The notes beneath the pieces are model-generated. The model was not told the origin of the DNA. It ran no database searches and was given only the letters and a program-made list of their open reading frames with translations. Below, one piece after another: positions 49,965-59,043 of a DNA stretch of 64,000 nucleotides; position 1 is the first letter of the stretch; each line of letters starts with the position of its first letter. Position numbers and translations under genes: made by a program. The DNA lies in contig CAZNPW010000004.1 in the NCBI GenBank assembly GCA_964575185.1, positions 36,861 to 100,860 of the forward strand, written 5' to 3'. Origin of the DNA: CAZNPW01 sp964575185. GTDB lineage: Bacteria; Pseudomonadota; Alphaproteobacteria; Rhodobacterales; Rhodobacteraceae.

Positions 49965-50297
49965 ATGAACCTGACCCTGCCGCCGCAGGTCACCGACCGC
50001 GCCTTCGCCCGGCTGGCCGAGATCGCCGCGATGACCGGCGAGACCCGCGCGCTGCGCGTGGCGGTGGAAGGCGGGGGCTGTTCCGGCTTCCAGTACGACA
50101 TCCGGCTGGATGATCCCGCAGCCGATGACCTGGTGATCGCCCGGAACGGGTTCTCGGTTCTGGTCGATGCCGTCAGCCTGCCCTTCCTGCAGAACGCGGT
50201 CATCGACTTCACCGACGAGCTGATCGGCGCGCGCTTCGTGGTGCAGAACCCCAACGCGACATCGAGCTGCGGCTGCGGGACGTCGTTTTCGCTCTGA
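49965..50297 (+). CDS. erpA: A-type iron-sulfur cluster carrier, ErpA/IscA-like
   Basis: Accepts and delivers Fe-S clusters to target proteins. The 110 residues show the three family cysteines: C39 in EGGGCSGFQY and C102/C104 in SCGCGTSF. The start at 49965 has GGGGG eight bases upstream. It is not next to other isc or suf genes, which favours an ErpA-like role. A class B repeat element follows 28 bases after the stop. Confidence 0.88.
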   Translation: MNLTLPPQVTDRAFARLAEIAAMTGETRALRVAVEGGGCSGFQYDIRLDDPAADDLVIARNGFSVLVDAVSLPFLQNAVIDFTDELIGARFVVQNPNATSSCGCGTSFSL

Positions 50298-50325
50298 TGC
50301 GACTGGTGCCTGCGGCGCGGCCGGA

Positions 50326-50372
50326 CCGGGGCGCTGCCCCGGACCCCGGAGTATTTGCGCCGGAAAGAGAGA
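50326..50372 (+). repeat. intergenic repeat element, class B, after erpA
   Basis: A hairpin, CCGGGGC-GCT-GCCCCGG, is followed by ACCCC, the core GGAGTATTTGCG and CCGGAAAGAGAGAG. It is in sense orientation past erpA and faces the copy at 50446-50501. Between the two is GTTAAGGTTAA on the minus strand (50399-50409). Confidence 0.8.
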
Positions 50373-50445
50373 GGCGTGCCGTTCTGCGCTTGGGCGCATT
50401 AACCTTAACGACCCGTTTCCTCCGTGTCCCGGCGCGGCGTCGCCC

Positions 50446-50501
50446 GCTCTCTCTTTCCGGCACAAATACTCCACGGGGGTCCGGGGGTGTGAAACCCCCG
50501 G
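50446..50501 (-). repeat. intergenic repeat element, class B, after thiE
   Basis: On the minus strand the hairpin CCGGGGGT-TTCAC-ACCCCCGG is followed by ACCCCCGT, GGAGTATTTGTG and CCGGAAAGAGAGAG. It begins 28 bases past the stop of the ThiE-like gene in the sense direction. Confidence 0.8.
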
Positions 50502-50528
50502 GCGACCTGACCGGCGGCGCGCCTTGCG

Positions 50529-51143
50529 TCAGATCGCGCCGGCCAGCGCCTTCAGCGCGGCGAGCGGGTCGGGCGTGGTCCAGACCTCGGGGCCGAAGGC
50601 GAAGAAGTCGGTGACCGGGGCCAGGTCGCGCACCAGGTCGGGGGTCAGCGCGCCCTCGGTCACCACCGGCACCTCGATCACCTCGGACCACCAGGCGAGA
50701 AGGTCGCGCGGCACCGGCGCGCCCAGCAGCGCCGAGGGGCCCGCTGGGCCGAGCGCCACATAGTCCGCCCCGGCCTCGCCCGCGCCCATACCGTCGTGCT
50801 TCGACGTGCCGCAGAAGGCACCGACGATCGCGTCCGCCCCCAGCTCCCTGCGGGCGAAGCGCACGCTGCGGGCGCCGTCGGTCAGGTGCACGCCGTCGAG
50901 CCCCAGCCGCGCGGCCATCGCGACGTGGCGCTCGATCACCACCGCGACGTCGCGCGCATGCGCGACCTGGCGCACCGCATCGGCCATGCGGATCAGGTCG
51001 TGCTCCTCGGTGGTGGCGAGCGTCAGGCGGACGCAGGCGACCTCGACCGCGTCGAGCAGCGTCGCGAGCTGGTCGGCGAAGCCCTCGGCCGGCGAGGGGG
51101 GCGAGATCAGCACGATCTGCGGGCGGTCGGGCGCGTCGGTCAT
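50529..51143 (-). CDS. thiE: thiamine-phosphate synthase-like protein
   Basis: A 204-residue TIM-barrel protein of the ThiE/TenI group. It has QIVLISPPSPAEGFADQL at the N-terminus, VVIERHVAMAARLGLDGVHL matching the ThiE substrate strand, ADAIVGAFCGTSKHDGMGAGEAGADYVALGP, and VVTEGALTPDLVRDL as the phosphate-binding end. Several consensus ThiE residues are changed (CGTSKHD where CS-HS is usual), so it may be a TenI-like paralogue. The ATG at 51143 is preferred over GTG three codons earlier. Confidence 0.72.
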   Translation of the reverse strand: MTDAPDRPQIVLISPPSPAEGFADQLATLLDAVEVACVRLTLATTEEHDLIRMADAVRQVAHARDVAVVIERHVAMAARLGLDGVHLTDGARSVRFARRELGADAIVGAFCGTSKHDGMGAGEAGADYVALGPAGPSALLGAPVPRDLLAWWSEVIEVPVVTEGALTPDLVRDLAPVTDFFAFGPEVWTTPDPLAALKALAGAI

Positions 51144-51206
51144 CGCGCGCACTTAGCCGCAATTTCGCCCCTTGGCCAGACCGGCCGCCGCCTGTATCGG
51201 GCCGCA

Positions 51207-51941
51207 ATGGACCCCGTCTTCATCCTCGTCCGGCCCCAGATGGGCGAGAACATCGGCGCCTCCGCGCGGGCGATGCTGAACTTCGGGCTGACGGCGATGC
51301 GCCTGACCGCCCCGCGCGACGGCTGGCCGAACCCCAAGGCGGTCGCCATGGCCTCGGGCGCGGGGCGCATCCTGGACGCGGCGCGGGTCTTTCCCGACGT
51401 GCGCGCGGCGGTGGCCGACTGCGACTACGTCTATGCCACGACCGCGCGCGGGCGCGAGATCGTGAAGCCCTGGCTGACGCCCGAGGCGGCGATGGCCGAG
51501 GCCCGCGCCATGGCCGCGGCCGGCAAGCGGGTGGGTGTGCTGTTCGGGCCGGAACGCGCGGGGCTGGAGAACGACGACATCCTGCCCGCCAGCGCCGTGG
51601 TGACGGTGCCGGTGAACCCCGATTTCCCGTCGCTGAACCTCGCGCAATGCGTGCTGCTCTGCGCCTACGAATGGCGTCGGGCGGGAGACGCGACGCCGGG
51701 GGTGCGGCTGGACCTGGCGGGCAGGGAACTGGCGACCAGCCGCGAGGTGCAGGCGCTGGCCGACCATTACGAGGCGCGGCTTTCCGACGTCGGGTTCTTC
51801 TTCCCGCCCGACAAGGTGCCCGCGATGCAGGCCAACCTGCGCGGCATGTGGGCGCGGCTGGCCCTGACGCGGGCCGAGGTGCAGACCTTTCACGGGATGC
51901 TGCGGCAGATCGCCTTCCGGCTGAAGTCTCAGCGCGACTGA
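51207..51941 (+). CDS. trmJ: tRNA/rRNA 2'-O-methyltransferase of the TrmJ type
   Basis: A SPOUT-class enzyme that likely methylates the ribose of tRNA residue 32. The 244 residues include FILVRPQMGENIGASARAMLNFG at the N-terminus and the knot motifs VGVLFGPERAGLENDDI and SLNLAQCVLLCAYEW, with a C-terminal helical extension. It diverges from the ThiE-like gene by 63 bases. Its 3' end overlaps the convergent MFS gene by 13 bases. Confidence 0.9.
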   Translation: MDPVFILVRPQMGENIGASARAMLNFGLTAMRLTAPRDGWPNPKAVAMASGAGRILDAARVFPDVRAAVADCDYVYATTARGREIVKPWLTPEAAMAEARAMAAAGKRVGVLFGPERAGLENDDILPASAVVTVPVNPDFPSLNLAQCVLLCAYEWRRAGDATPGVRLDLAGRELATSREVQALADHYEARLSDVGFFFPPDKVPAMQANLRGMWARLALTRAEVQTFHGMLRQIAFRLKSQRD

Positions 51942-53128
51942 AGGCGGTGGACGGCCAGCAGCCCCAGGACCGACATCGCCAGCACGCCCAGCGTCAGCGG
52001 CCCGGCGGTGCCGTCGAAGGCGAGGCCGAGGGGTGCCGCGATCAGCGCGCCCGCCACGGTCGAGACGGCGAGCAGGACGCTCGCGGCCAGCCCCGCGAGG
52101 TGGCCGAGCCGCTCCAGCGCCATCGCGGTCAGGTTGCCCATCGTGAGCCCCGCCATCGAGAAGACCGAGGCGACCCACAGGAAGGTCACCGCGAAGTCCC
52201 AGGGGTCGGCCAGCGCGCCCGTCCAGGTCAGGGCCGCCATGGCCGCCGACAGGACCGTCTGGCCGATGAAGGTCCAGGCGACCAGCCGCAGCATCCCCGC
52301 GCGGGCGACAAGGACCGCGTTGGTCAGGCTCGCCGCGGCCGAGATGAGCGCGATCAGCGCGAACCAGGCGGCGAAGCCGTCGCCGCGGCCGAAGCCCCGG
52401 TCGAACAGCGGCTGCACGGTCGTCAGCGTGCCGAAGAGCGCGCCGAACACCGCCGACTGCGCGACCAGCGCGGCGCGGGCCTGCGGCTGGGCCAGCACCT
52501 CGCGCGCGCCGGCCCAGAGCATCGCGGGGGTCAGCGCGCGGGGGGCGGGCAGCGTTTCGGGCTGGCGCAGCGCGAACCAGGCCAGGCACAGCAGCGCGAA
52601 GGCGGCGCAGGACCAGAAGACCGCGGGCCAGCCGCCGAGGCCCAGCACGATCTCGCCCACCGCCGGGGCGGCGGCGGGCACCACCATGAACACCATCATC
52701 GACAGCGAGGTGATCTGCGCCATCTCCTCGCCGCGGTAGCGGTCGCGCACGATCGCCAGCGACACGATCCGGGGTGCCGCGGCGGCCAGGCCCATGACCA
52801 CGCGCGCAGCCAGAAGCGCGGCCAGCGAGGTGGCGGCGCTGGCCGCCAGCGCGGCCAGGATGAACAGCGCGAAGCCCGCGAGGATCACCGGGCGGCGGCC
52901 GAAGCAGTCCGACAGCGGGCCCACGACCAGCGTGCCCATCCCGAGCCCCAGGACGAAGGCCGGGATCACCAGCGCCGCCCGGTCCACCGCGCCGCCGGTC
53001 AGCGCGGCGGCGAGCGCCGGGACGGCGGGCAGCATCGAATCGATCGCGTAGGCGATGATCGCCGACATGATCGCGGTCAGCGCGATGAACTCCACCCGGC
53101 CGGGGTGGCGCGTCAGGGCCACGGTCAT
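51929..53128 (-). CDS. MFS efflux transporter, Bcr/CflA type
   Basis: A 399-residue, 12-helix drug/proton antiporter. The loop GPLSDCFGRRPVILAG between helices 2 and 3 is the MFS motif A, RVVMGLAAAAPRIVSLAIVRDRYRG is motif B-like, and the N-terminal FIALTAIMSAIIAYAIDSMLPAVPALA is typical of the Bcr/CflA group. The substrate is unknown. It overlaps the DsbA-like gene start-stop by four bases, indicating co-expression. Confidence 0.88.
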   Translation of the reverse strand: MTVALTRHPGRVEFIALTAIMSAIIAYAIDSMLPAVPALAAALTGGAVDRAALVIPAFVLGLGMGTLVVGPLSDCFGRRPVILAGFALFILAALAASAATSLAALLAARVVMGLAAAAPRIVSLAIVRDRYRGEEMAQITSLSMMVFMVVPAAAPAVGEIVLGLGGWPAVFWSCAAFALLCLAWFALRQPETLPAPRALTPAMLWAGAREVLAQPQARAALVAQSAVFGALFGTLTTVQPLFDRGFGRGDGFAAWFALIALISAAASLTNAVLVARAGMLRLVAWTFIGQTVLSAAMAALTWTGALADPWDFAVTFLWVASVFSMAGLTMGNLTAMALERLGHLAGLAASVLLAVSTVAGALIAAPLGLAFDGTAGPLTLGVLAMSVLGLLAVHRLQSR

Positions 53129-53748
53129 GCCGACAGCTCGTCGATCACCTGCGTCCAGAGCGCCCGGGGCTGCGCGCCCGAGACGACGTGGCGGTCGGCG
53201 ACGATGAAGGTCGGCACCGCCGAAATGCCCCGGTCGCGGGCATGGGTCTCGCGCGCGGCGACCGTATCGCGGTCGGCGTCCGTGGCCAGGAGCCGCAGCA
53301 CCGCCGCCCGGTCCATCCCCGCCGCCCCGGCGATCCCGGCGAGCGTCAGGTGGTCGCCGATGTCGGCCGCGTCGAACCAGTAGGCGCGGAACAGCGCCGC
53401 CACGACCGCCTCCTGCACGCCTTCGACCCCCGCCCAGTGGATCAGTCGGTGGGCGTCGAGGGTGTTCGGGATGCGCGGCGGCAGCCCGGCGTCGAGGTCG
53501 AGCCCCGCCTCGGCCGCAAACCCCTCCACCCGCGCGGTCATCGCGGCCAGCCGCTCCGCGCCGAAGCGCGCGGCGAGCCAGGCGTGGCGGTCACAGCCTT
53601 CGGGCGGCATGTCGGGGTTCAGCTGGAACGGATGCCAGGCGATGGCAAAGGGCTGCCGCCCGCTGGCCGCGACGGCGGCGTCGAGATGCGCCTTGCCGAT
53701 CAGGCACCAGGGGCAGACGGGGTCGCTGAAGATGTCGAGCCGGATCAT
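53125..53748 (-). CDS. DsbA-family oxidoreductase, FrnE-like
   Basis: A 207-residue cytoplasmic thioredoxin-fold protein with the CPWC motif at 12-15 (IFSDPVCPWCLIGKAHL), a helical insert, and the cis-proline motif GISAVPTFIVADRHVVSGAQP. It lacks a signal peptide, so it fits the FrnE/2-hydroxychromene-isomerase branch rather than periplasmic DsbA. It is the first gene of a two-gene unit with the MFS transporter. Confidence 0.88.
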   Translation of the reverse strand: MIRLDIFSDPVCPWCLIGKAHLDAAVAASGRQPFAIAWHPFQLNPDMPPEGCDRHAWLAARFGAERLAAMTARVEGFAAEAGLDLDAGLPPRIPNTLDAHRLIHWAGVEGVQEAVVAALFRAYWFDAADIGDHLTLAGIAGAAGMDRAAVLRLLATDADRDTVAARETHARDRGISAVPTFIVADRHVVSGAQPRALWTQVIDELSA

Positions 53749-53835
53749 GCCGTGGCGCTACGCCCGATGCCGGGCCGTTGCAAGCGCGGCCGGCCTGCGC
53801 TACCCGATGCCGGTGGCGCGCGCCGGGAGGAGGCG

Positions 53836-54822
53836 ATGAAGGCGATCTTCCACATCGGCATGGGAAAGACCGGCACCACGTCGATCCAGGCGTCGCTGAG
53901 GCGCAGCGGCGAGGGGCTGGGGGCCGCCCGGGCGGCCTATCTCGGCATGTGGTTCGACATGATCGATCCGCGGTTCCGCGGCTTGCGGGGCGAACGGCTG
54001 TTCTATGCCCAGGATCGGGCCGCCCTCGCCGGTGCCGCCGACCGGTTTGCCGACCATCTCGCCCACCTTCACGCGACGCGGGGCGTGACCACCGTCGTGT
54101 TCTCGAACGAAACGCTGTTCGTGCGCGGGCCGGGTATCCTCGACTTCTTCCGGCGGCTCGGCGAAAGGGTGGAGCTTTCGTTCCTCGCATACCTGCGCCG
54201 ACCGGACGAGTGGCTGGTGTCGGCCTACCACCAGTGGGGCATCGCGCGGCACATGGCGGCGACCGAGTTCCGCACCTTCGCGGACTTCGCGCCCGGCTTC
54301 CTCGATCGCTACGCGCACATCCGCGACTGGCACGCGGCCTTCGGCGACCGCGTCATCGTGCGCGAGCACCGGTCGGATGTCGATGTCGTGGCCGACGCGG
54401 CCGGGGCGCTGTCGCTGCCCCTGCGGCCGCTGGCCGCGCGGCGGTTGCAACGCCCGGTCGAGGGCGTGTCGGCGCTGAAGGCGGTGGCCAACCAGCTCGG
54501 CCACGGCGGGCAGCCCATCCAGTCGCTCTTCCCGATCCTGGCGTCGGCCGGCGCGGCCGAGGTCGGGACCGTCGCCCGGCTGATGGCCGACCTGTTCGAT
54601 CACACCGCGACCCCCGACCTCGTCGCCGCGCGCAAGGACACCTTCGCCTTCATCCGCGACAGGTTCGGACTTGACCTCGTGTCGCCGTCGCTGCGGTCCC
54701 CCCGCGCCCTGGACGCGGCCGACCTGCGCGACCAGATCATCGGGTGCCTGGTCGCCATCGTCACCGACCAGGCGGCGCGGCTGCAGCGGCTGGAGGCCGC
54801 GGTCAGCTCTCCGGACCGCTGA
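53836..54822 (+). CDS. sulfotransferase-like protein
   Basis: A 328-residue protein starting KAIFHIGMGKTGTTSIQASL, a P-loop-like 5'-phosphosulfate-binding motif, followed by VVFSNETLFVRGPG and FLAYLRRPDEWLVSAYHQWG, which matches the 3'-phosphate-binding RxxxxxxxS motif of sulfotransferases. The acceptor is unknown; such genes often decorate surface sugars. GGGAGGAGG lies just before the ATG at 53836. Its 3' end overlaps a convergent small gene by 20 bases. Confidence 0.7.
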   Translation: MKAIFHIGMGKTGTTSIQASLRRSGEGLGAARAAYLGMWFDMIDPRFRGLRGERLFYAQDRAALAGAADRFADHLAHLHATRGVTTVVFSNETLFVRGPGILDFFRRLGERVELSFLAYLRRPDEWLVSAYHQWGIARHMAATEFRTFADFAPGFLDRYAHIRDWHAAFGDRVIVREHRSDVDVVADAAGALSLPLRPLAARRLQRPVEGVSALKAVANQLGHGGQPIQSLFPILASAGAAEVGTVARLMADLFDHTATPDLVAARKDTFAFIRDRFGLDLVSPSLRSPRALDAADLRDQIIGCLVAIVTDQAARLQRLEAAVSSPDR

Positions 54823-55138
54823 GCGTGATCTTCAGCCTGCGGCCGGCCTGGGACAGCTCGCGCTGGATCAGGCGGCGGTCGGGCAGGGCGGGCGCGCGGA
54901 CGACGACTTCGCCCTCGAAGCCCAGGGCGACCAGGCGGTGGCAGGCCTCCACGGCGTCGAAGCCGGGACCGATCAGCGGCAGCACGATCACGGACGGCGG
55001 ATCGGCCTGCGCCAGCCGCCCGGCAAGGTCCGCGTAGGCCAGGCTTTCGACGCGCGCCGCGCTGGCCACGGGGGCGGGCAGGCCGACGAACAGCCACACC
55101 GGCCGCCCGTCGGGACGGCGATCGGGCGGCACGCTCAT
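54803..55138 (-). CDS. hypothetical protein, 111 aa
   Basis: Starts MSVPPDRRPDGRPVWLFVGL, with alternating strands and helices (ESLAYADLAGRLAQADPPSV, LIGPGFDAVEACHRLVALGF) that suggest a small Rossmann or receiver-like alpha/beta fold. No phospho-acceptor pattern is clear, and I do not recognise a family. It diverges from phoR and overlaps the sulfotransferase-like gene tail-to-tail. Codon pattern and length support a real gene. Confidence 0.6.
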   Translation of the reverse strand: MSVPPDRRPDGRPVWLFVGLPAPVASAARVESLAYADLAGRLAQADPPSVIVLPLIGPGFDAVEACHRLVALGFEGEVVVRAPALPDRRLIQRELSQAGRRLKITLSGPES

Positions 55139-55319
55139 GCGGCCGCCGCCGGTGCGGGATGAAAGGGGCCTGGCATGCGCGCGAACCTGCGGTAGCTTTC
55201 GTTTTTCCGCCGTTGCGGCGGCGGCTTGCACGTTCAGGGTGCAGACCCGCGCAGCGGTCGTCAAGCACCGTGCCGCCGCGAGGTGGACTTTCATCCGGCG
55301 GGATGGCAGCGTCGCCGCG

Positions 55320-56372
<1,053 letters not shown>

Positions 56373-56385
56373 CCACGGGGCGGGA

Positions 56386-56414
56386 CCGTCATCATCCCGT
56401 TACACGACTGTCGC
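56386..56414 (+). promoter_or_regulatory. triple Pho box before pstS
   Basis: Three 7-base half sites separated by 4 bases, CCGTCAT-CATC-CCGTTAC-ACGA-CTGTCGC, follow the 11-base periodicity of PhoB sites (CTGTCAT type). The region lies 80 bases before the pstS start and 14 after the phoR stop. Confidence 0.8.
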
Positions 56415-56493
56415 AAAAGCTTGGCCTGCGCGGCCTAGACGGCGCGGCAGGCCGCTCATGCCTGCGGCCCCCGCCAGGACCATGGAGCAACGC

Positions 56494-57519
56494 ATGTCCC
56501 TTCTGAAAGTTTCCGCCTCCGCCTTCGCGCTCGCCGCCGTGTCGGCGACGGCCGCGATGGCCCGCGAGCAGATCCAGGTCGCCGGATCGTCGACCGTGCT
56601 GCCCTACGCCACCATCGTCGCCGAAGCCTTCGGCGAGAACTTCGACTTCCCCTCGCCCGTGGTCGAGGGCGGCGGCACGGGCGCGGGGCTGGAGCGGTTC
56701 TGCGAGGGCGTGGGCGAGGCCACCATCGACATCGCGACCGCCAGCCGCCCGATGCGCGACGGCGAGCGCGAGACCTGCGCCGCCAACGGCGTGACCGACA
56801 TCATCGAGGTCCGCTTCGGCTATGACGGGATCGTCTTCGCCAGCGCGGTGGCAGGCCCCGACTTCGCCTTCACGCCGCAGGACTGGTTCAAGGCGCTCGC
56901 GGCCGAGGTCGTCGTCGACGGCCAGGTCGTGCCGAACCCCTACACGATGTGGAACGAGGTGAACCCCGCGCTGCCCGCGCAGAAGATCACCGCCTTCATC
57001 CCCGGCACCAAGCACGGCACGCGCGAGGTGTTCGAGCAGCGCGTGATCGAGCAGGGCTGCAAGGATTCGGGCGCCGAGGCGGTGTTCGTGACCGCCAAGG
57101 GCGGCGAGGACCAGGCGGCCGACGCCTGCATCGCGCTGCGCACCGACGGCGTGTCGGTCGACATCGACGGCGACTACACCGAGACGCTGGCGCGGCTGGA
57201 CGCCGACCCGGAGGCGATCGGCGTGTTCGGCCTGTCGTTCTACGAAAACAACATGGACAAGCTGAAGGTCGCGCCCATGGGCGGCATCGTCCCGTCGGTC
57301 GAGACGGTGGCCTCGGGCGAATACCCGGTGTCGCGCCCGCTGTTCTTCTACATCAAGAAGGCCCACATCGGCGTGATTCCCGGCCTGCAGGAGTTCGCCG
57401 ACTTCTTCGTGTCGGACGACATGGCGGGCCCCGGCGGGCCGCTGGCGATGTATGGCCTGGTGCCCGACCCCAAGCTGTCGGAAACCCAGGCGGCGGTCGC
57501 CGCCGGCACCACGATGTGA
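56494..57519 (+). CDS. pstS: periplasmic phosphate-binding protein
   Basis: Captures phosphate for the Pst importer. A signal peptide (MSLLKVSASAFALAAVSATA, cleaved near AMA at residue 23) precedes QIQVAGSSTVLPYATIVAEA, the canonical phosphate-loop start, then EGGGTGAGLERFCEG and IDIATASRPM. The 341-residue length fits the alphaproteobacterial type. The ATG at 56494 has GGAG seven bases before it. A 14-bp hairpin follows the gene and a triple Pho box precedes it. Confidence 0.96.
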   Translation: MSLLKVSASAFALAAVSATAAMAREQIQVAGSSTVLPYATIVAEAFGENFDFPSPVVEGGGTGAGLERFCEGVGEATIDIATASRPMRDGERETCAANGVTDIIEVRFGYDGIVFASAVAGPDFAFTPQDWFKALAAEVVVDGQVVPNPYTMWNEVNPALPAQKITAFIPGTKHGTREVFEQRVIEQGCKDSGAEAVFVTAKGGEDQAADACIALRTDGVSVDIDGDYTETLARLDADPEAIGVFGLSFYENNMDKLKVAPMGGIVPSVETVASGEYPVSRPLFFYIKKAHIGVIPGLQEFADFFVSDDMAGPGGPLAMYGLVPDPKLSETQAAVAAGTTM

Positions 57520-57527
57520 CCTGACTT

Positions 57528-57558
57528 CGGGGGCGGCGGGACTGTCCCGCCGCCCCCG
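57528..57558 (+). terminator. 14-bp hairpin between pstS and pstC
   Basis: A perfect 14-base-pair stem with a CTG loop (arms 57528-57541 and 57545-57558) lies 8 bases past the pstS stop. No T-run follows, so it more likely stabilises pstS mRNA or partly attenuates the permease genes, giving more binding protein than transporter. Confidence 0.75.
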
Positions 57559-57582
57559 CCCCCGCACCGAAAGACCGCCCCC

Positions 57583-59043
57583 ATGGCGCTGCCGCTGCTC
57601 CTGCTGTTCCTCTTCGCGCTCGCCGCCGCCGCCTTCCTTCTGGCGCGCGCGCGCGTCGCCGCGATGGCCGGGGGCGACCCCCGGCGGATGCACTCGCGCC
57701 CGAACTTCTACGGCTGGTTCGCCGCCCTCGCGGTGCTGCTGCCGTCGCTCCTGATCCTGGTCGTCTGGCTGGTGGCCTTTCCGGTCTACGTCGAGAACCG
57801 CGCCAGCGCCGCGCTGCCCGACAGCGCCATCGCCGAGGGATCGACCCGCGCCCTGGTGATGAGCGACGTGCGCCGCGTGGCCGAGGGGCTGGACCGCGCC
57901 GTGGCGCAGGGGCTCCTGACCGACATCGACGCCGCGCGCCTGCGGGCGGAGTTCGGCAGCGTCCGCGACCGGCTGGCGCAGACCGGCGTCGCGCTCGGGT
58001 CCGACGTGACGCCGCCGGTGCTGCTGGCGGGCAAGCTCTACCGCGACCTGTCGAACACCGGGGCGCTGATCCGCACGGTGCTGGTGCTGGCCGCGGCCAT
58101 CGCGGGCTTCTTCCTGGCCATCCGCAGCGTCACCCCCGATTTCCGCGCCCGCAACCGGGTGGAGCAGGCGACCCTCGGCCTCTTGATCGTCGCCTCTTCC
58201 ATCGCCGTGCTCACGACGATCGGCATCGTCGCCTCGCTTCTGTCCGAAAGCATCCGCTTCTTCGGCCAGTATCCGGCCTGGGACTTCTTCTTCGGCCTGA
58301 CCTGGAGCCCGAACTTCCGCGGCAACTCCGAGCTTGGCCTCATCCCGCTCCTGTGGGGCACGCTCTACATCTCGCTCATCGCGATGCTGGTCGCGGTGCC
58401 GCTCGGGCTCTTCACCGCGATCTACCTGTCGGAATACGCGAGCCGCAGCTTCCGCGCCTGGGTGAAGCCCGCGATCGAGGTCATCGCAGGGATCCCGTCG
58501 GTGGTGTTCGGCCTGTTCGCGCTGGTGACGGTGGGGCCGCTCCTGCGCGACTGGATCGCGCAGCCGCTGGGGCTGGGGTCCTCGGGCGCGTCGGTGATGA
58601 CGGCGGGGATCGTGATCGGGATCATGAACATCCCCTTCGTCTCCTCGCTCGCCGACGACATCATCAACGCGGTGCCCCAGTCGCTGCGCGACGGCTCCTA
58701 CGGCCTGGGCGCCACGCAGTCCGAGACGATCCGCCAGGTCGTGCTGCCCGCCGCGCTGCCCGGCATCATGGGCGCAATCCTGATGGCCGCCAGCCGCGCG
58801 ATCGGCGAGACGATGATCGTGACGATGGGCGCGGGCGCGGCGGCCAAGCTCGACCTCAACCCCTTCGAGGCGATGACGACGATCACCGTGAAGATCGTGA
58901 GCCAGCTCACCGGCGACACCGACTTCACCAGCCCCGAGACGCTCGTGGCCTTCGCGCTCGGCCTGACGCTCTTCGTCATCACGCTGGGGCTGAACGTGCT
59001 GGCGGTGCAGATCGTGAAACGCTACCGGGAGCAGTACGAATGA
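57583..59043 (+). CDS. pstC: phosphate ABC transporter permease PstC
   Basis: An inner-membrane permease subunit. At 486 residues it is longer than E. coli PstC (about 320) because of an N-terminal extension with two membrane segments and a periplasmic loop (NRASAALPDSAIAEGSTRAL), the PstC_N-type region of alphaproteobacteria. The permease core has LIPLLWGTLYISLIAMLVAVPLGLFTAIYL and the coupling motif around QSLRDGSYGLGATQSETIRQVVLPAALPG. It ends by overlapping pstA (ATGA). Confidence 0.95.
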   Translation: MALPLLLLFLFALAAAAFLLARARVAAMAGGDPRRMHSRPNFYGWFAALAVLLPSLLILVVWLVAFPVYVENRASAALPDSAIAEGSTRALVMSDVRRVAEGLDRAVAQGLLTDIDAARLRAEFGSVRDRLAQTGVALGSDVTPPVLLAGKLYRDLSNTGALIRTVLVLAAAIAGFFLAIRSVTPDFRARNRVEQATLGLLIVASSIAVLTTIGIVASLLSESIRFFGQYPAWDFFFGLTWSPNFRGNSELGLIPLLWGTLYISLIAMLVAVPLGLFTAIYLSEYASRSFRAWVKPAIEVIAGIPSVVFGLFALVTVGPLLRDWIAQPLGLGSSGASVMTAGIVIGIMNIPFVSSLADDIINAVPQSLRDGSYGLGATQSETIRQVVLPAALPGIMGAILMAASRAIGETMIVTMGAGAAAKLDLNPFEAMTTITVKIVSQLTGDTDFTSPETLVAFALGLTLFVITLGLNVLAVQIVKRYREQYE

